From Amblyomma americanum (taxonomy: Eukaryota > Arthropoda > Arachnida > Ixodida > Ixodidae): 64,000 nt of DNA. This document shows, piece by piece, positions 1 through 12,862 of the stretch. The stretch covers positions 193,677,632 to 193,741,631 of the forward strand of contig NC_135497.1 in assembly GCF_052857255.1 (NCBI RefSeq). The letters run 5' to 3'. Both the position numbers and the translations under genes were made by a program. The notes beneath the pieces were generated by a model. That model had not been told where the DNA came from. It worked only from the letters and a program-made list of their open reading frames with translations, and ran no database searches. How positions within the stretch are numbered: the stretch's first letter is position 1; each line of letters begins with the position of its first letter.

Positions 1-290
1 TGTGTCGCCGCATTGCCTGGATTTCCTTGCCACGGTGTATTTTCGGGGTGTAAATGAGAGCGCTGCTTATTTTCCTCTTGTTGCATGTCAGCCACCTCCT
101 CTCTGTTGTTAGTTTGTTTCTAAACAGGTGACTGTTTCTAAGCAGCTCTTCGCTGCTTCTTACTTGCTGCTCACTGCCGTCATTCCTGGGAGCGAAGAAG
201 CAAACTGAAGTGCATGCCGTTGTACAATAGCGCATGCAGTTCGAATCATTGCAACACGTCGCCAGCGGACGTCGCGTTTACCCTGAACAC
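1..290. other. unassigned DNA, no gene seen
   Basis: I see no coding signal, RNA gene or recognisable repeat before the MITE that starts near 293. Open frames here are short and lack any family resemblance. Confidence 0.5.
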
Positions 291-292
291 AG

Positions 293-600
293 CTATAGTC
301 GGATACAACTTAAGTCTGCAGTGAAGCTCCGCCCACATTCAGGACCGGCGCACAGAATTCCTCCACGACAAAAATGTAGGCCGTTGTTAAAACTTCTCTT
401 GTCACCTAAACAAGAAGCTAACCATGAGAAAAAAAGTTATAAGCTCTAGAATTTTGATACCTGGCTTGTTTAATAAAGTCAAATATTAAAAAGCTGATTT
501 CGTTCACTTTTGTGACTGGCTAGCGGAGTAATACAGTACGCCCCGGACCGTGGCCCAGTGTTAACAACTGCTGTTTTTTTAAGTTGTATCCTACTATATA
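293..600. mobile_element. MITE-like element, TIR TAGTMGGATACAACTTAA
   Basis: The left end reads TAGTCGGATACAACTTAA and the right end, read on the other strand, reads TAGTAGGATACAACTTAA, so this is a terminal inverted repeat of about 20 bases with TA dinucleotides outside it. The interior (about 345-600) is similar to 14343-14572, including the poly-T stretch before the right end, which shows a dispersed family. No transposase is encoded, so it would be non-autonomous. The TA flank suggests Tc1/mariner-type mobilisation, which is an inference. Confidence 0.6.
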
Positions 601-812
601 GTACGTGAACTTCCGCGCGTCTCAAGGGCTCAGTTTCGGTTTTGTGCATAAAAAAGCACCAGATGTGGTCGCGCTTCAAGGCTTTAGAGAGCCTTTTTTT
701 TTGTTCGTTTCAAAAACTTATATGGCATCGCTTTTTCCATGGCTACCAACTTGCAATTGACACTAATTAAAAGGTAATTATTACTGTTAGTTAATTTGAG
801 TGATGGTTAATA

Positions 813-1633
<821 letters not shown>

Positions 1634-1894
1634 TAGTCACTTGAAAAAAAAAAACCACTCACAAAAGACAAGGGACAAGAGAAGGAGTGTTCACGCCACA
1701 ACGACTGGACTCGCAACCAATCGTGCAGAAGTCTCACTTGCCTCCAGCACTACGATTTCCAGATCTTAACCATTATCTTCCAATGGACTCGCAACCAACA
1801 CGAATCGGTTGCGAGTCCAGTCGTTGTGACGTGAACACTCCTTCTCTTGTCCCTTGTCTTTTGTGTGTGTGTGTGTGTTTTTTTTTTCAAGTTA
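1634..1894. mobile_element. foldback element with about 90-bp arms
   Basis: The stretch from about 1634 to 1725 is repeated in inverted orientation at about 1800-1894. The arms share a poly-A/poly-T block, the ACAAGGGACAAGAGAAGGAG segment and the ACGACTGGACTCGCAACC segment; the right arm also carries a short GT run. The loop is about 75 bases and repeats the GGACTCGCAACCAACACGA motif once more. No coding capacity. This is seen directly; mobility is inferred. Confidence 0.8.
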
Positions 1895-1971
1895 CACTGT
1901 ACCAACTGGCCCGCATTTCAACCCTTCTGCGCTTACTTAGTCTACCCAGTTGCAAGAATGCATGCATGCTG

Positions 1972-2023
1972 AACTGTGTTGCTATGACATAGTTCTGTGT
2001 TCCTATGTTATAGCAACACAGTT
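1972..2023. repeat. short perfect hairpin, 20-bp arms
   Basis: AACTGTGTTGCTATGACATA is followed after 12 bases by its near-exact reverse complement. It stands alone; I see no second copy in the window. Confidence 0.8.
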
Positions 2024-3340
2024 TGCGCGTGAAATCTTCAGAGGCGAGTCAAAGCTGTTCCGTCTCGAGCGCCGGATGAAATCTGGTGCAGTTGCACTCA
2101 GCGAGAGTATAGGCAAGGAGCGCATGTTTTAAAAGAGCCTGTCTCGTGTGGACAGCCTGCTGTACAGGTGCTGGCCACGTGCCTAGACAGAACGCGCACA
2201 AATGAGGGGGGAGGGGTGTCTGTCCGACCTTGGAACGGTGCTATGAGGCAAATGATGAAGTAGGCAGTGAAATAAACGAGGACGCTAGCTTTGGTACCAG
2301 TATAATAGAGACTTGTTGCATAGCCCCTATCGCTACCGTATCGCCCGCAGCCACGCTCACGCGCTGATTGGTCAAGACGAGTCAGGCGTGGTGCTGCACC
2401 TAGTTTGCCTGCACGTGGCGCCATCTGGCGCCCTCACTGCGATTCTGATTGATATCGACGCGGCAGGCATGCGTCAGCTCGTTGGCACGTGCCTCAATCT
2501 GCCGTCCTCACGGCGGATTTCCCCGGATTCAAATTGGGAGGAAACTTAAGCTCCGCCTTTAAGGGTATGGCGCGACAGCGGTTCCTCTTGCCCACCAAAC
2601 ACGGACACTGCTTCCTCTTTCACAGCCATTATGGGGAAGGCCACACGACATACATATAATGCCCCGCTTTAACGAAGCCGTGCAAACGTGCCCGCGTGGC
2701 GTGGCGCGTCTGACTCGCAACCCGAGGGTCAGGGGTGTAGTGAATAGTCGGGGGTTTTCGATTCGCTGTGTGGCTGGCGCCATCTATGGGAGCCTCTTGT
2801 AGCAGCCACCGTTTCGACCAGTCTGGGTTTTTCCGTCACGCCGACAGCAACGCCGACACCGGCTTTTCTACGGTACGGGACCTTTACACTTTCGCGTAAA
2901 ACTGCGCTATGGTTTTGCTCGTCAATGCCCCTACTTTTGCATGGAAGACCTCCGGGTGAAGCTCCTGGCTTGCTGTGACGCCTGTCCGCATCCGCTTCGC
3001 TCGCGCGTCTCTGCAGGTACGGGTTGACGGCGGCACGCGCAATGCAGTTAAGAACTTTTTTTCTCGGGGGTATCGCACGCATGACGCCCCGACCGACCGC
3101 CTGCAGCGAGTGGCGAATGCCGGGACGCCGTCTTGGCTGCACTCCAGACGAATGCCGCGGCGGCGGTGCACAGGAGATCGTGCCGGCAGTTGTCGTAGTT
3201 CTGCCGTTGTACTTTCGTGTCGTATATCCGCGACGGGCGTTTTGAACGCGTGGCTGTTCAGCGTCGGAAAGAGGGGCGCGCGTGAGAGCGGGCCCGAGCA
3301 CGGCGGGGTCCGTTTCGGGGCTTGCCGTATTGGAAGGTTT
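2024..3340. other. CpG-rich unassigned DNA
   Basis: From about 2700 to 3340 the DNA is rich in CG dinucleotides, so long frames open on both strands (up to 239 codons on the minus strand). They overlap each other, are low in complexity and match no family I know. I take them as compositional. A promoter or non-coding RNA exon cannot be excluded. Confidence 0.4.
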
Positions 3341-3734
3341 AGCTGAAGACCGAATTTTGGGCAAATGCCCTTTTTTTTTTTCAATGCATCGTAGCCGCAC
3401 CATGTTTATATCTGAGCGCGAATTAGGTGCTGGCGATAGCTTTAGCACTGTTTTTATGGCGTCTATAAATGCCTATTTTGAGTGTTACTGCCTATGTATG
3501 CCTGCTTCCGACATTGGTGCCTAGAAATGCCCTGTTTTGTTACAGTGCTGTTTTTCTTACAGATACTTTTCGGTTTTGAGTACCTACGCGTGGGAACATT
3601 AGGTGACCTCGTCAGTTAGCTGTGGTACACACTGCACCAACGCCGGCTATGTAAACAAGGCCAACCGCGTCAGCCGAAAATACCGCAACAACCATTTTTC
3701 TGTTATCTGCCATTTTGCCATGATCTCGGCGGCC

Positions 3735-4340
3735 CCTGCATTTAGATCTCTGTAGATGAAACAACAGATGTGAAGGGACGCTTTGTTGGTTACTTCCTGG
3801 CAGGAAAGCTTGAGACCGATGAGAATACAAGGTCTTTCATTGTATGCTTTAAGGTTTTGGAGAGGGCCAAATGGGAGAAACTCTTGCCCATTTGGTTAAC
3901 CAATCGTTGAAGCTACTCTACCCAAATGGCATGGCGGACGAGGTTTTGCTCCTTTACAGGGATGCAGCAACCTACATGCACAAAGCTGCACTTTTGCTGA
4001 AGGCATTCTACCCGCAGGTGGGCCATGTCACCTGCCTAACGCGTGGGCTTCAACCATATTTATGAAGCACTCATAAATGATTTCAAGGCCATTAACGAAC
4101 TTTTCCAAAAGCTGCTCTAAAACGGTCCCATCAGCCTGGAGATTGTGCTGCTGCTTTCAAAGTTTTAAGTCATTTCTAGATGGACGATGTTTATCATGTA
4201 CCCTCAGCAGACGTGCGCAGGCCCGTGCAGACTTACATTTTAAGTTTTACTGGTGTATTCAGCGTCAAGCAGCACTGTGTTCTCTCACAGCTGGTATTCC
4301 TGGTGTCCGGAGCCTTCTAACGGCAAGCACCATTAGCAGG
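3735..4340 (+). pseudogene. hAT-like transposase fragment, frameshifted
   Basis: Translation gives ISVDETTDVKGRFVGYFLAG near 3745 in one frame, then after a frame change AHLVNQSLKLLYPNGMADEV, a DAATYMHKA segment and FYPQVGHVTCL at about 3885-4035. This succession (an ETTD motif with the first catalytic Asp, then a D..TYM segment with the second, then HVTCL) is typical of the hAT-like transposases common in arthropod genomes. At least one frameshift and several stops follow, and the C-terminal dimerisation half cannot be followed beyond about 4340. The BED-finger fossil at 50537 could come from the same kind of protein. Assignment is from motif memory. Confidence 0.55.
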
Positions 4341-5137
4341 TGATGGCTTCAGTCACTAACCACAAAACACTGTTTCATAAATGGCAACCTATTTATTAAT
4401 GTTGAAGAACCGTGTATGTCTACAATAGATGTGTTCAACTTCTGTGTGAGTGAAGATTTTTGAGCTCATATCTAAGGCACTTCAATCAATCAATCATTCT
4501 TTTTTTTTCTCACTATATAGTGAAAAAAAGGAGCCAAGGAAAAAGCCGTTCAAGCACGGCTTGGCCCCACTTATCAGGCAGTGGCAGCAGGGAGAAAAGC
4601 ACAAAAAGTAATGTTTTATATGACGCAGCTAGCTCAGTCAGTGTAAAGCAAAATATACAGCAAAAAAAAAAGGAACCGTAGCAAGTGGTACAAACATTCA
4701 ACTTATCAAAATAAACTACATCACACGGCACTAATTTAGCGCATATCACATGCTACACAAATAATACAGATTCAGCTGATGAACATGGCGTGGCGATGAG
4801 GTCAGAAAGTTGCAGTTAAGAAATGTCGATACCTTGATTTATATAGTCATTTAACATACGTGGTAACAGACCATGCAGCATTTGTCGACCGTAATTAGTC
4901 CGGCAGGTAGACATTTTCGATAACTGTGTTCGATAAAGGCGTTCATTGTTTGTTTTTAATTATGTAGCATGGCAGGCCAATTCTAGCGCTAAACAAAGAA
5001 CACCTCGTCTTTTATTAGGTACCTTGAGGTTTTTCAGCAGTTGTATTTGCATTTGATTGCTTGTTTCACGCGCATCAAAAGTATTTTTAAAGAGTTGGCA
5101 ACACCATTTTGCAAAGACTTGTCGCGGCAGAAATAGA

Positions 5138-5157
5138 CCCCCCCCCCCCCCCCCCCC
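5138..5157. repeat. C20 homopolymer
   Basis: Twenty consecutive C residues, one of seven G or C tracts of 16 bases or more in this window. Confidence 0.97.
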
Positions 5158-5420
5158 TCTGCTGAAGCGTAAAATGTGATGCGGGACAGCCGTAAAAAAT
5201 TGCTTCTAATATTTGCATCTTTGCTCTGATCCCAAATCATCTCTCCTTTTATTTATTTCGGGCCAGATATTGCGCGCCGATATTCAGACCAGATATCGTT
5301 TGCACTTCTGCAAAAATTTGTTTTGCCTATTTTTAATCCGTTCAGTGCCTAAATTGTCCTTTTCACTGCCTATTTTACGCGCCTAAAAAATGCATTTTTT
5401 TAGTGCCAAAAAATCCGGCC

Positions 5421-8400
5421 TCTCGAAGACCGGCTGCTGTTTTCCGCTAAGCTCACAGATCGAGGCGGGCTGTCGCGCTGCGAATGCTCGTGTCATGCGA
5501 TAGCGGTGCGCTTGCTGTGTGCGCGTCGACGCCCAGCCAGCGCTGTATTTCTGCATGCTATCCTCTCTCCCTGTCCCTTTATTTCCGCCGGCCGCGGCTG
5601 GTGTTTAAGATGTTATATCCATAGATAGCAATTGCCGAGGATGGCAGCATCTTTTCCTTCCTTTTTGTATTTTTTTTCAATAATAAACTACTACTACTAC
5701 TGCTATGAATATCGGGGATGTATGTGACCGCGCTTCGCGCCATATGCCTGGGGCCGTATTCTGTATAAGCTGTCCATTTCGCCCACACTCGGTCCTCTGT
5801 CGGCGGTCACTCAGACATACCCGCGGCTTCCAAGCTTCTTTGGCAGACGACCTGGCCATTATTGGGTGGTTGGCTACGGGACCTCACCATTGGCTGAAAT
5901 TGGATGCAATATGCAGCCACTAGTGAGGTGCATTGCAGCGCTCTGCCAACAGCAGGTGCATGGTCGGACCTACCCGCTGGCTGCCATTGGCTGCGATGTG
6001 CAGTCATTGGTGAGGTCCGGTCGCCAAGCACCCGATGTCCGGGTCGCTTGCCACAGACGCTTGAAAGCCGCGGGTACATCTGAGTGACAGATGACCAGAC
6101 GGGCGCTAAATGGACAGCGGAAAATGGGCAGCTTACGGAATACGGCCCCTGCTCTCGTTGCTCCCAGCAGTTGCCCGTGCCGGTGTAAACAGCGTGCGTA
6201 CTCCTTTTACAGCGGTAGCTGTTTGCTCTACGTCCACCGGAAGTGCGTGGGTGGGCGTCACACTTTATTCATAACATAGCCGAAGGCGCGAGCGGCCTCG
6301 CTGTGGCGAAACCACAGGTGCGCGCGCCATGGTATGGGGTTATAAGTTATAGTTGACAGGAAACGCGCGTTAGGCAGTCTTGCAGTGGGTGGACACCTTC
6401 ACAGGATCAAGGAATGTGTGAAAGGGACAGAGGTATTTTTAAAGAGATGTATCGACAACGTTTAGGCTTTAATTGTCGCTGAATTTCTCTATTTGTGCAA
6501 TTAGCGTAAACGTTAAATTTTCCCTTTTTCGGGATTCTAGGGGTGTTTCTAGAAAGAGCATCAGGCTCTGTGGCGGAGGCGTTGAGATTTGGAAGCCAAT
6601 AATAAGCCACGCCTCATCGAACCATTCATGTCTGAATTGAGAAGCTGTCGATACAGAGACAATTATTGCAAAGTCGTTCTGCGTCGATTACGAATGGGTC
6701 GTACCACGATAACACACAACCACCTACTGAGAAGCGAAGAGGTAGCCACCTTTGTGAACTTACTGCGCAGATGAGCTCGCTGTTATGTTTGTACTTTTAG
6801 CATGGGTCGTCACTACCGCCGTAAAGTTCTACAAGCACTGACTATCGCTACACCCTATGTTTTTAGAACTAGCCGAGTGACCGGAGGCTCCATTCGACAT
6901 ACTTTCAAACTTTTTCACGTTTCACAGGATACTTTAATCTGTTTCATTTCTTCGAGTAACGTCTTTATAACGGTTATATAAATTCGGCGTCAGAGCTTCC
7001 ACACCTCCCATTTAGTTAATCATATCCTAGTCGGATCCTATACACCGTATAACGCCAAAGTCACTAACGCTGTCTTATCTCCCCCGGGCGAAAGCCGCTG
7101 CCGTCATTTACGCCTTTCGTCCGCCGGTGCGCGCGTTGTTCCAGAGACGTGCGCTGCTGTTTAATCTAGGTAATAGTTTACTCACGAGCGTCTCACCAAG
7201 ATATGTCTTGTTCAGGCTTCATTATGGAATGCGTAGCTTCACGTAGGCAGTGCCGAACACGAAGTTTGAGGCTAGCTTTCCTATTGATTTTCTTTTTTTA
7301 TGAAACCCGTGTGCGATCAGTTGCAGGGAAAAGTAAAAAAAAAATGCTGTACTGGCGCCAGCATAATGTAAAAGTGTGTCCACGTGCTATTTCCTATTCG
7401 ATGTACGTACCTTCTGTCTGTCTGTGAGCGAACAAAGCCCGTTACGCGCAGTGACAGGGCGTGTTCTTTTATTTTGATTGTCCCATCGCAGTATTTGTCA
7501 GTCTGAGCGGGGAGTGTGCGTTCCGCTTACGCTCAGTGTGCAGTATCTTACGGATGCGGGTTGCAAGAAAAGACCGGGGGGACCTCTCAAGCTCAGCGTT
7601 AAGGGTATGACGGGATAGCGTTAATTGGTGACTCTCTGCTCTACATTCGTAGGTCATCATATATAGATACAGCGAATTTGAGCGATGCGCCACCGCCCTG
7701 CGATTGCAGGTGCTGCCACCGCTGGTCAGACACAGGGCAGACAGAGGGATCCGGTGGGCAGATTTGGATGACGTGACCAGGCAACGTGACCTAGGTGGCC
7801 CACCTGCCACGTAGATTGCTTCTCCGGGGATTTGTCGCCCACAGCCAGCGGCGCCGATGCCGCGTGAAAAGTGAAAAGTGACCGGCGCGCCTTCACAACC
7901 GTAGCGGCCGCGGTGCTCTTCTCGCCGGGGCGCGGTCCGTGCTGCCGACCCGAGATCGAGGCGGGCTACCGCGCTGCGAGTGAGCGTGTTGTGCGTGTTG
8001 GGCTGCGTTCTGTGCGTGGAAGGGCCGCCCAGCGACGAGGCCTTCGAGCTGCCCCCGGGCGCGTCGTGTCGCGTGTGTATGTGCGCACGTCAACGTGGCC
8101 TCCGCGCTCGTACTGCGCGGCGACGTTGACGGCGCGTGACCGGAGAATTTCCGGTGGCGAGTCCATTGCGACACCACCTCTTCGGCTCGCGCTGGGCGCA
8201 TTTGTCGACCGCGCTGTCGAGCCGGCAGCTGGCGCCTGTCCCGCTTCGATTGGTGTCAGTTGCGTCTCTGTGCGGTCCGAACTGCCTGCCGACTTTCTCT
8301 CGTATAGGTTACCGAGGGGCGATTGAATTCTAATGAACGTTGCGTACCAGTGTGGCTTTTGTTCTTTTTATTGAGAGAGGGAAGATCCGGCGCGTAGACC

Positions 8401-8499
8401 TCCCGAGCTGTGGCTGTCGTATTTCTCACCGATCTTGCAGGTTTTGTTCCATTGGAAACTCGGCGTTCGTATCTGTGCGCCACTGGTAAGGTCGTAGAA

Positions 8500-8530
<31 letters not shown>

Positions 8531-9900
8531 ATGCGTGCAATCCTCTCCATCTTGTGTACGCAGATCACCGGGCGCGTGACGAGAGCTGTCGCTGGTGTGT
8601 GGCTACCACCTGGCGCAAAAGTTTCCGGGGCCATGGAGGCTGCTGTAATGATATCCGAGAAACTTGGCTGTCGTTCACAGGTTCGCGCAGCAAATTTACG
8701 GGGCCACCTTTTCAACAGAGGCCACCGCTCTCCGGCCGCGGTCGCGTTGGCGTAGAAACACCTGCTACAGATGCTTCTATACACTTGACAGGGGTGTACA
8801 TTGACGGTGTGCACCGCCTGGATACGTTGCAGTGCGTCCACCACGCAATTTGGTATTCCGCGGAGGCTTTATCATGTGTTGAGGTCACAAGTCACATTCG
8901 AGTGTCTCGACGCAGTGTGCATCGTCGGCCAAGTTCCAATCGTGCGCACCTGTTTTAGAACTTGAGCTGCGTGGAAAGGCCTCCGTCACGCCCACATTGG
9001 GCTCTCGTGGCACTTCACTAGTCTTGCCCTGGCCGGGTTAGGGCCAAAAGGGCGCGAAAAGGGCCAGTTTGGGGGTGTACTGTGCGAGGATTCCGTTCTT
9101 TTTCGCGAGGTCTCGACTATCGGCCTGCATTCCGTGTGCTACCGAAAGTCAGACAGCGGCTCAATTGTTTCCGTGAGCAGCGCGAGACTACGTAGCCCCG
9201 GTGGTGTGGAGTCGAAACCGTCGGCGGATTCCGCAGCTGCACTCCGCTGACACTGTGAACGAGTGCCAGTGCCTGAACAGAGCTAGGGCCGCCTGTGCGG
9301 GTGCCGACATATGTAAACGGAGCGCGCAATTTTATTCCACTGGGAGTCCAGTCACGCTGTCAGAAATCAATGCCTCCCAGTTCAGTGCGTAAATAGGAGT
9401 TGAAGGCCGTATAGCGTGCTCCGTTTACTTTTGTCCGCACTTTCGTACTTTTGGGACGTTACGCCATTCCTAACTACAGGCTCGTCCAGTATTCCCTGGG
9501 CGCCGTTTCGTTTATGGACGTCCGCTCAGCGTCCCGCTATGTTGTCTGCGTTGTTATGGCCATTGTCGAGATACGCTCGCGTAATTGTCACTCTGGCTGT
9601 GTGATTTTCAGTGTTTACTCCGGGATGTTGCAGCGGGTCATAGAGTCTTAGTCGCTCCTGGACAGGGCACCGCAGCCTCCTTTTCTAGCTTGCGTTCACA
9701 CAGGGCGTCTAGTCACGCCACGCTATTCTTCTGCGCTAATACAAAAAACAACCTAGAAAATACGGCGGGACACTTGCCGGTTGGTATACGTGCTCCTTTG
9801 CGACACGCGAACTTTCCGGGCCGTCTGCACTTTTACGCGCGCGCTAAAGGCACCCGTTTGCTGTTACTCTTTCATTTCATGTAATTTATTTATACCCTCA
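5421..9900. other. unassigned DNA with CpG-rich blocks
   Basis: No gene is supported. The block at 7850-8330 is strongly CpG-rich and opens a 151-codon frame with no family resemblance. About 40 bases near 5455 (AGATCGAGGCGGGCT and what follows) recur near 7950, which suggests shared repeat ancestry for the two CpG-rich blocks. A G30 tract lies at 8500. Stretches such as 6800-7400 and 9000-9900 show nothing I can name. Confidence 0.4.
8500..8529. repeat. G30 homopolymer
   Basis: Thirty consecutive G residues, the longest such run in the window. Long frames crossing it that encode poly-Gly or poly-Pro are artefacts. Confidence 0.97.
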
Positions 9901-9989
9901 GGGCCAGTTGGCATTACAGAGTGGGGTGATTCAATGGACTGCAGATTAAACAAAACCAAGGAACGCTGTAAAATGAAAAATACAAATTC

Positions 9990-11060
9990 TGTTCCTAATT
10001 ATACAGTGTTAGCTAGGCTGTTTATATATAAAAAAAAAGGTTTATGGTCTTCAACGGCGGCGATAAGTCCGGGAGGTCGGTTCCAGTCTTGTTATGTGCC
10101 TGGAATAAAACTGTGGGAGCAGCAATCAGTACGACAAGACATCATTGTGGGAGTGGTCACTGCCGGTAGAACGATAGGATGGATTAGAGATTAGTTCATT
10201 GTGCAGGTGGGTGCCACAGAAGTATATTTTGTGCAAAAGGCGGAGGCGAGAAGCATGTGCCGGTAGGCTCAGGGTTTGTTTCGTGCATGGTAGATACTGG
10301 CAGCAAGTTTTGAAGAATGAGCCGAGTAGAATTACCCAGAACAAGTTCGAGCGAGGGTGTAAGTAAGCTTAGCAGATCTCGTGTCCCGTACAGAGGAGGC
10401 GTACTCAAGTTTAATGCGTACTAATGTTTTGTAAAGAAGCAATTTTAGTGATACGGAGGCAGAAGAAAAATTACGTAGGCATCCGAGCAGGCGAGTAGCG
10501 TTGGATTTTATATGGCTGTGAAGGGACCATGTTATGTGTGACGTGACATGGGCTCCAAGGTAGCGATGTTACTGACTCAAGGATAGTGTTACTAAGATGG
10601 TAGACAACTGGACGTGACTCAGTACGGGATACACGCACTAATAAAAAAAATAGCGTTTAGATGCTTGTAGCGTGTTAACGTCCTGGTCAGTAATGATCTC
10701 TCGGAGCACAACGCAGTCATCAGCCGAACAGATAAATGTTAGAAGTTACGTGCAGTGGTCGGTCTTTAATGTAATTGAGAAAAGGCGACCCGAAGCCGAG
10801 CCTTGAGGTACATCATGCAGAGTTGACCGAGCTACAAGTTGAAGTATAATTGTTACAAGTTAAAAACTGTGAACGGTGACAGTGCAAGTGTTCTTGCCAC
10901 GTTATATTTTTTGGGGGGGGTCAAGGTTCAGTTGCGCTAATTGTAATAGTAGCAGCTTGTGACAAACTTTGTCGAATACCTTGGAAAAAATCTAAGAAAA
11001 TGCAATCGGCGAGGGAGCGGCGGCGGTCAAGAGCTTCGGCCTGCCGTGACACCAGGCCGT
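9990..11060 (-). pseudogene. LINE (CR1/jockey-like) reverse transcriptase fossil
   Basis: On the minus strand, conserved RT landmarks appear in order but in changing frames: a DF.KVFDK-type motif A (10950-10990, broken by a T-run frameshift), VPQGSASG (about 10795-10830), ADDCVVLREI containing the catalytic DD pair (about 10695-10735; the usual FADD reads SADD), a YLGAHVTS segment, LLLYKTLVRIKLEYA (about 10395-10440), and LRLLHKIYFCGTHLHNELIS (about 10185-10245). This order matches CR1/jockey-type non-LTR elements. DNA between motif A and PQGS is shortened, and no endonuclease domain is visible upstream, so the copy is 5' truncated and internally deleted. It cannot encode an enzyme. Confidence 0.7.
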
Positions 11061-12178
11061 TGACTGCAGGCGTCATACTTGGGTCCACAGCCAGGGTTCG
11101 TGTATTCTGGTCGGGCCATCCCTGCCGTGACTGGCCTAACAAACGTCATGCCGCGACTGGCCTAACAAACGTCGGGATTAGATAACGCGCAACTTTGGTA
11201 GCCTACATCGGTTAAATGCTTATAAACGCGGCCGTGTAAGTGCTCTAAAATTGCACCCTTCATTAAACCCCCTCCTCACCCCGTTGTTTTTCATCCTTCC
11301 TCGCGCACACCCGCTTTTCTCTAAATAGGCGATGTCTGCCTCCCGTCAGTGCACTCGCGTATTTTCAGAGCGATGAGGCGGGGCGCTTCGGGAAGAAAAA
11401 AATACGTTCGGTTGCAGTCGAGGCAGCGCGCATTTCACCCTTTAGCGCGCAGCGCAGAATCGTTTCCTAATTGCGTTGGCGGCTGAAAGACTGCCGAGAA
11501 AAAGTCAATCGTGGGAGGTTCTCTTCGTTTGCGAGGTGGGTTTTTGTCTCCTTTCCCGCGTCGAACCGCCTCCGAAGTCCAGCGGCGGAGCGGGTGCCGC
11601 CGATGTGCGCGGTGCGTGTGGCGACACGCGGGATGGAGCCGCGGCGCTCCCGGCAAGCGTAATCGAATTGCCCGCTAATTCGCCCATACAGCCGCGCGTT
11701 CGCGCGCTGCTCGCCGCCTTGGCGCGTCAATTGGGCCTCGCGGCGCTGCGTGTACCGTTGCGTCCAGCGGGATCGATCTGCCGCGGCTCATCTCGAGCGG
11801 CGCACAACGCCGAGGACAAGGCGCCGCCTTGTCCCTCGGCGCGAGCATCTCGCCGACCCAGCCGGACTCGGTTTCGGGCCAGTTCTGTTCGTTTCTCGCC
11901 AACTGCAAGCAGGAGTGCACGAATACCTGTGCTACGTCATTATTATTATTGTTGTTTTTTTTTGCAACTGTGACTATGTGGCGCTTTGTGAGTGATAAAA
12001 AAAAAAACTGGCAGGGATAGTTACCACCTGCAGCGCGATTTGCGGCGACAGCTTCAAGGCAGGCACGGGCGATTTTCTCTGCGAAGGTCCACGTGCCGCG
12101 GCGACATCGGGGCACAACGACGTTGGCGCACTCTTTTGCTTGCAGTGCATATGTATACTTTGAAAAGCAACTTTAAGA
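11061..12178. other. unassigned, CpG-rich around 11480-11900
   Basis: Several overlapping frames of 60-165 codons open in the CpG-rich part on both strands, with Arg/Ala/Pro-rich composition and no recognisable domain. I treat them as compositional. Confidence 0.4.
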
Positions 12179-12231
12179 GACGAGGACAGAGGGAGAACAT
12201 ACACGACACACGTGTTCTCCCTCTGTTCGTC
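12179..12231. repeat. short hairpin, about 20-bp arms
   Basis: GACGAGGACAGAGGGAGAAC is followed after about 12 bases by its near-exact reverse complement. Confidence 0.75.
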
Positions 12232-12862
12232 AAAAAGTGCTACTCGGGCATGTATACATGCCGGATCTTACCGGGCTCTTCCGTTCTCGTGTCCGTTATG
12301 AAGCTTCTGCGTCACAGGGTCTGTATCTCCGTGGTCACTCACTGGGGTTCACTGCATTGTCCGAGCGGTCTACTGCGGCACGTAAGCGCATCGCTCAAGA
12401 CCACTCGCACGCTCCGAAGGGGCTGGCGCCCGCAGGCCGCTGCCAGTGTGAGCACTGCCTGCTCGGGGCAGTGGCGAAGAGAAAGGCGAAGAAGCGCGCG
12501 TTCGCGGGCGCTTTGCTCCCTGCGTGCGACTCATCTGCGGACAAGACCGCCAACGCTGTGTGATCTTGGGAAAACTGTTCGCAAGAGCTGTCGCTGCAAC
12601 AAGAAGGCGTCGGCGTCGTAATATGCAGTAAGCGGAAACGCCCGCGTTCATATGCGGGCCAACGGAGATGCTTTGAAAAATAAAATTTGTCTCTGCACGG
12701 CTATTGTGCGGTTTAATGTACGTGCGTGGCCGGATAGCACTCCCGGGAGTGGAGGTGCTGCATACCACGCGACCTTCGACTGAACTGCATCGCACATCGC
12801 GGCCGCGCCTGGTGTAAAGTGGGAACTGTGGTTTGTGGGCGCCCGTTTCCTCGCTCCACAGC
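12232..12862. other. unassigned DNA, no gene seen
   Basis: Frames of 108-209 codons cross this interval on both strands but resemble no family. Nothing else is recognised. Confidence 0.4.

Larger units (their letters stand above)
3340..5420 (+). mobile_element. decayed hAT-like DNA transposon (limits approximate)
   Basis: A transposase remnant at 3735-4340 is flanked on both sides by DNA with repeated TGCCTA/GCCTA words (about 3460-3540 and 5325-5405), a pattern that could mark the element's subterminal regions. The outer limits are estimates; no clean terminal repeat or 8-bp target duplication was found. A C20 tract and AT-rich filler lie inside. The element is clearly dead. Confidence 0.4.

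Noticed and set aside
2729..3448. 239-codon minus-strand frame
   Set aside because: Arg/Pro/Ala-rich with overlapping frames on both strands; compositional.
7871..8326. 151-codon frame in a CpG island-like block
   Set aside because: No family resemblance, and part of the block recurs near 5455 as repeat-like DNA.
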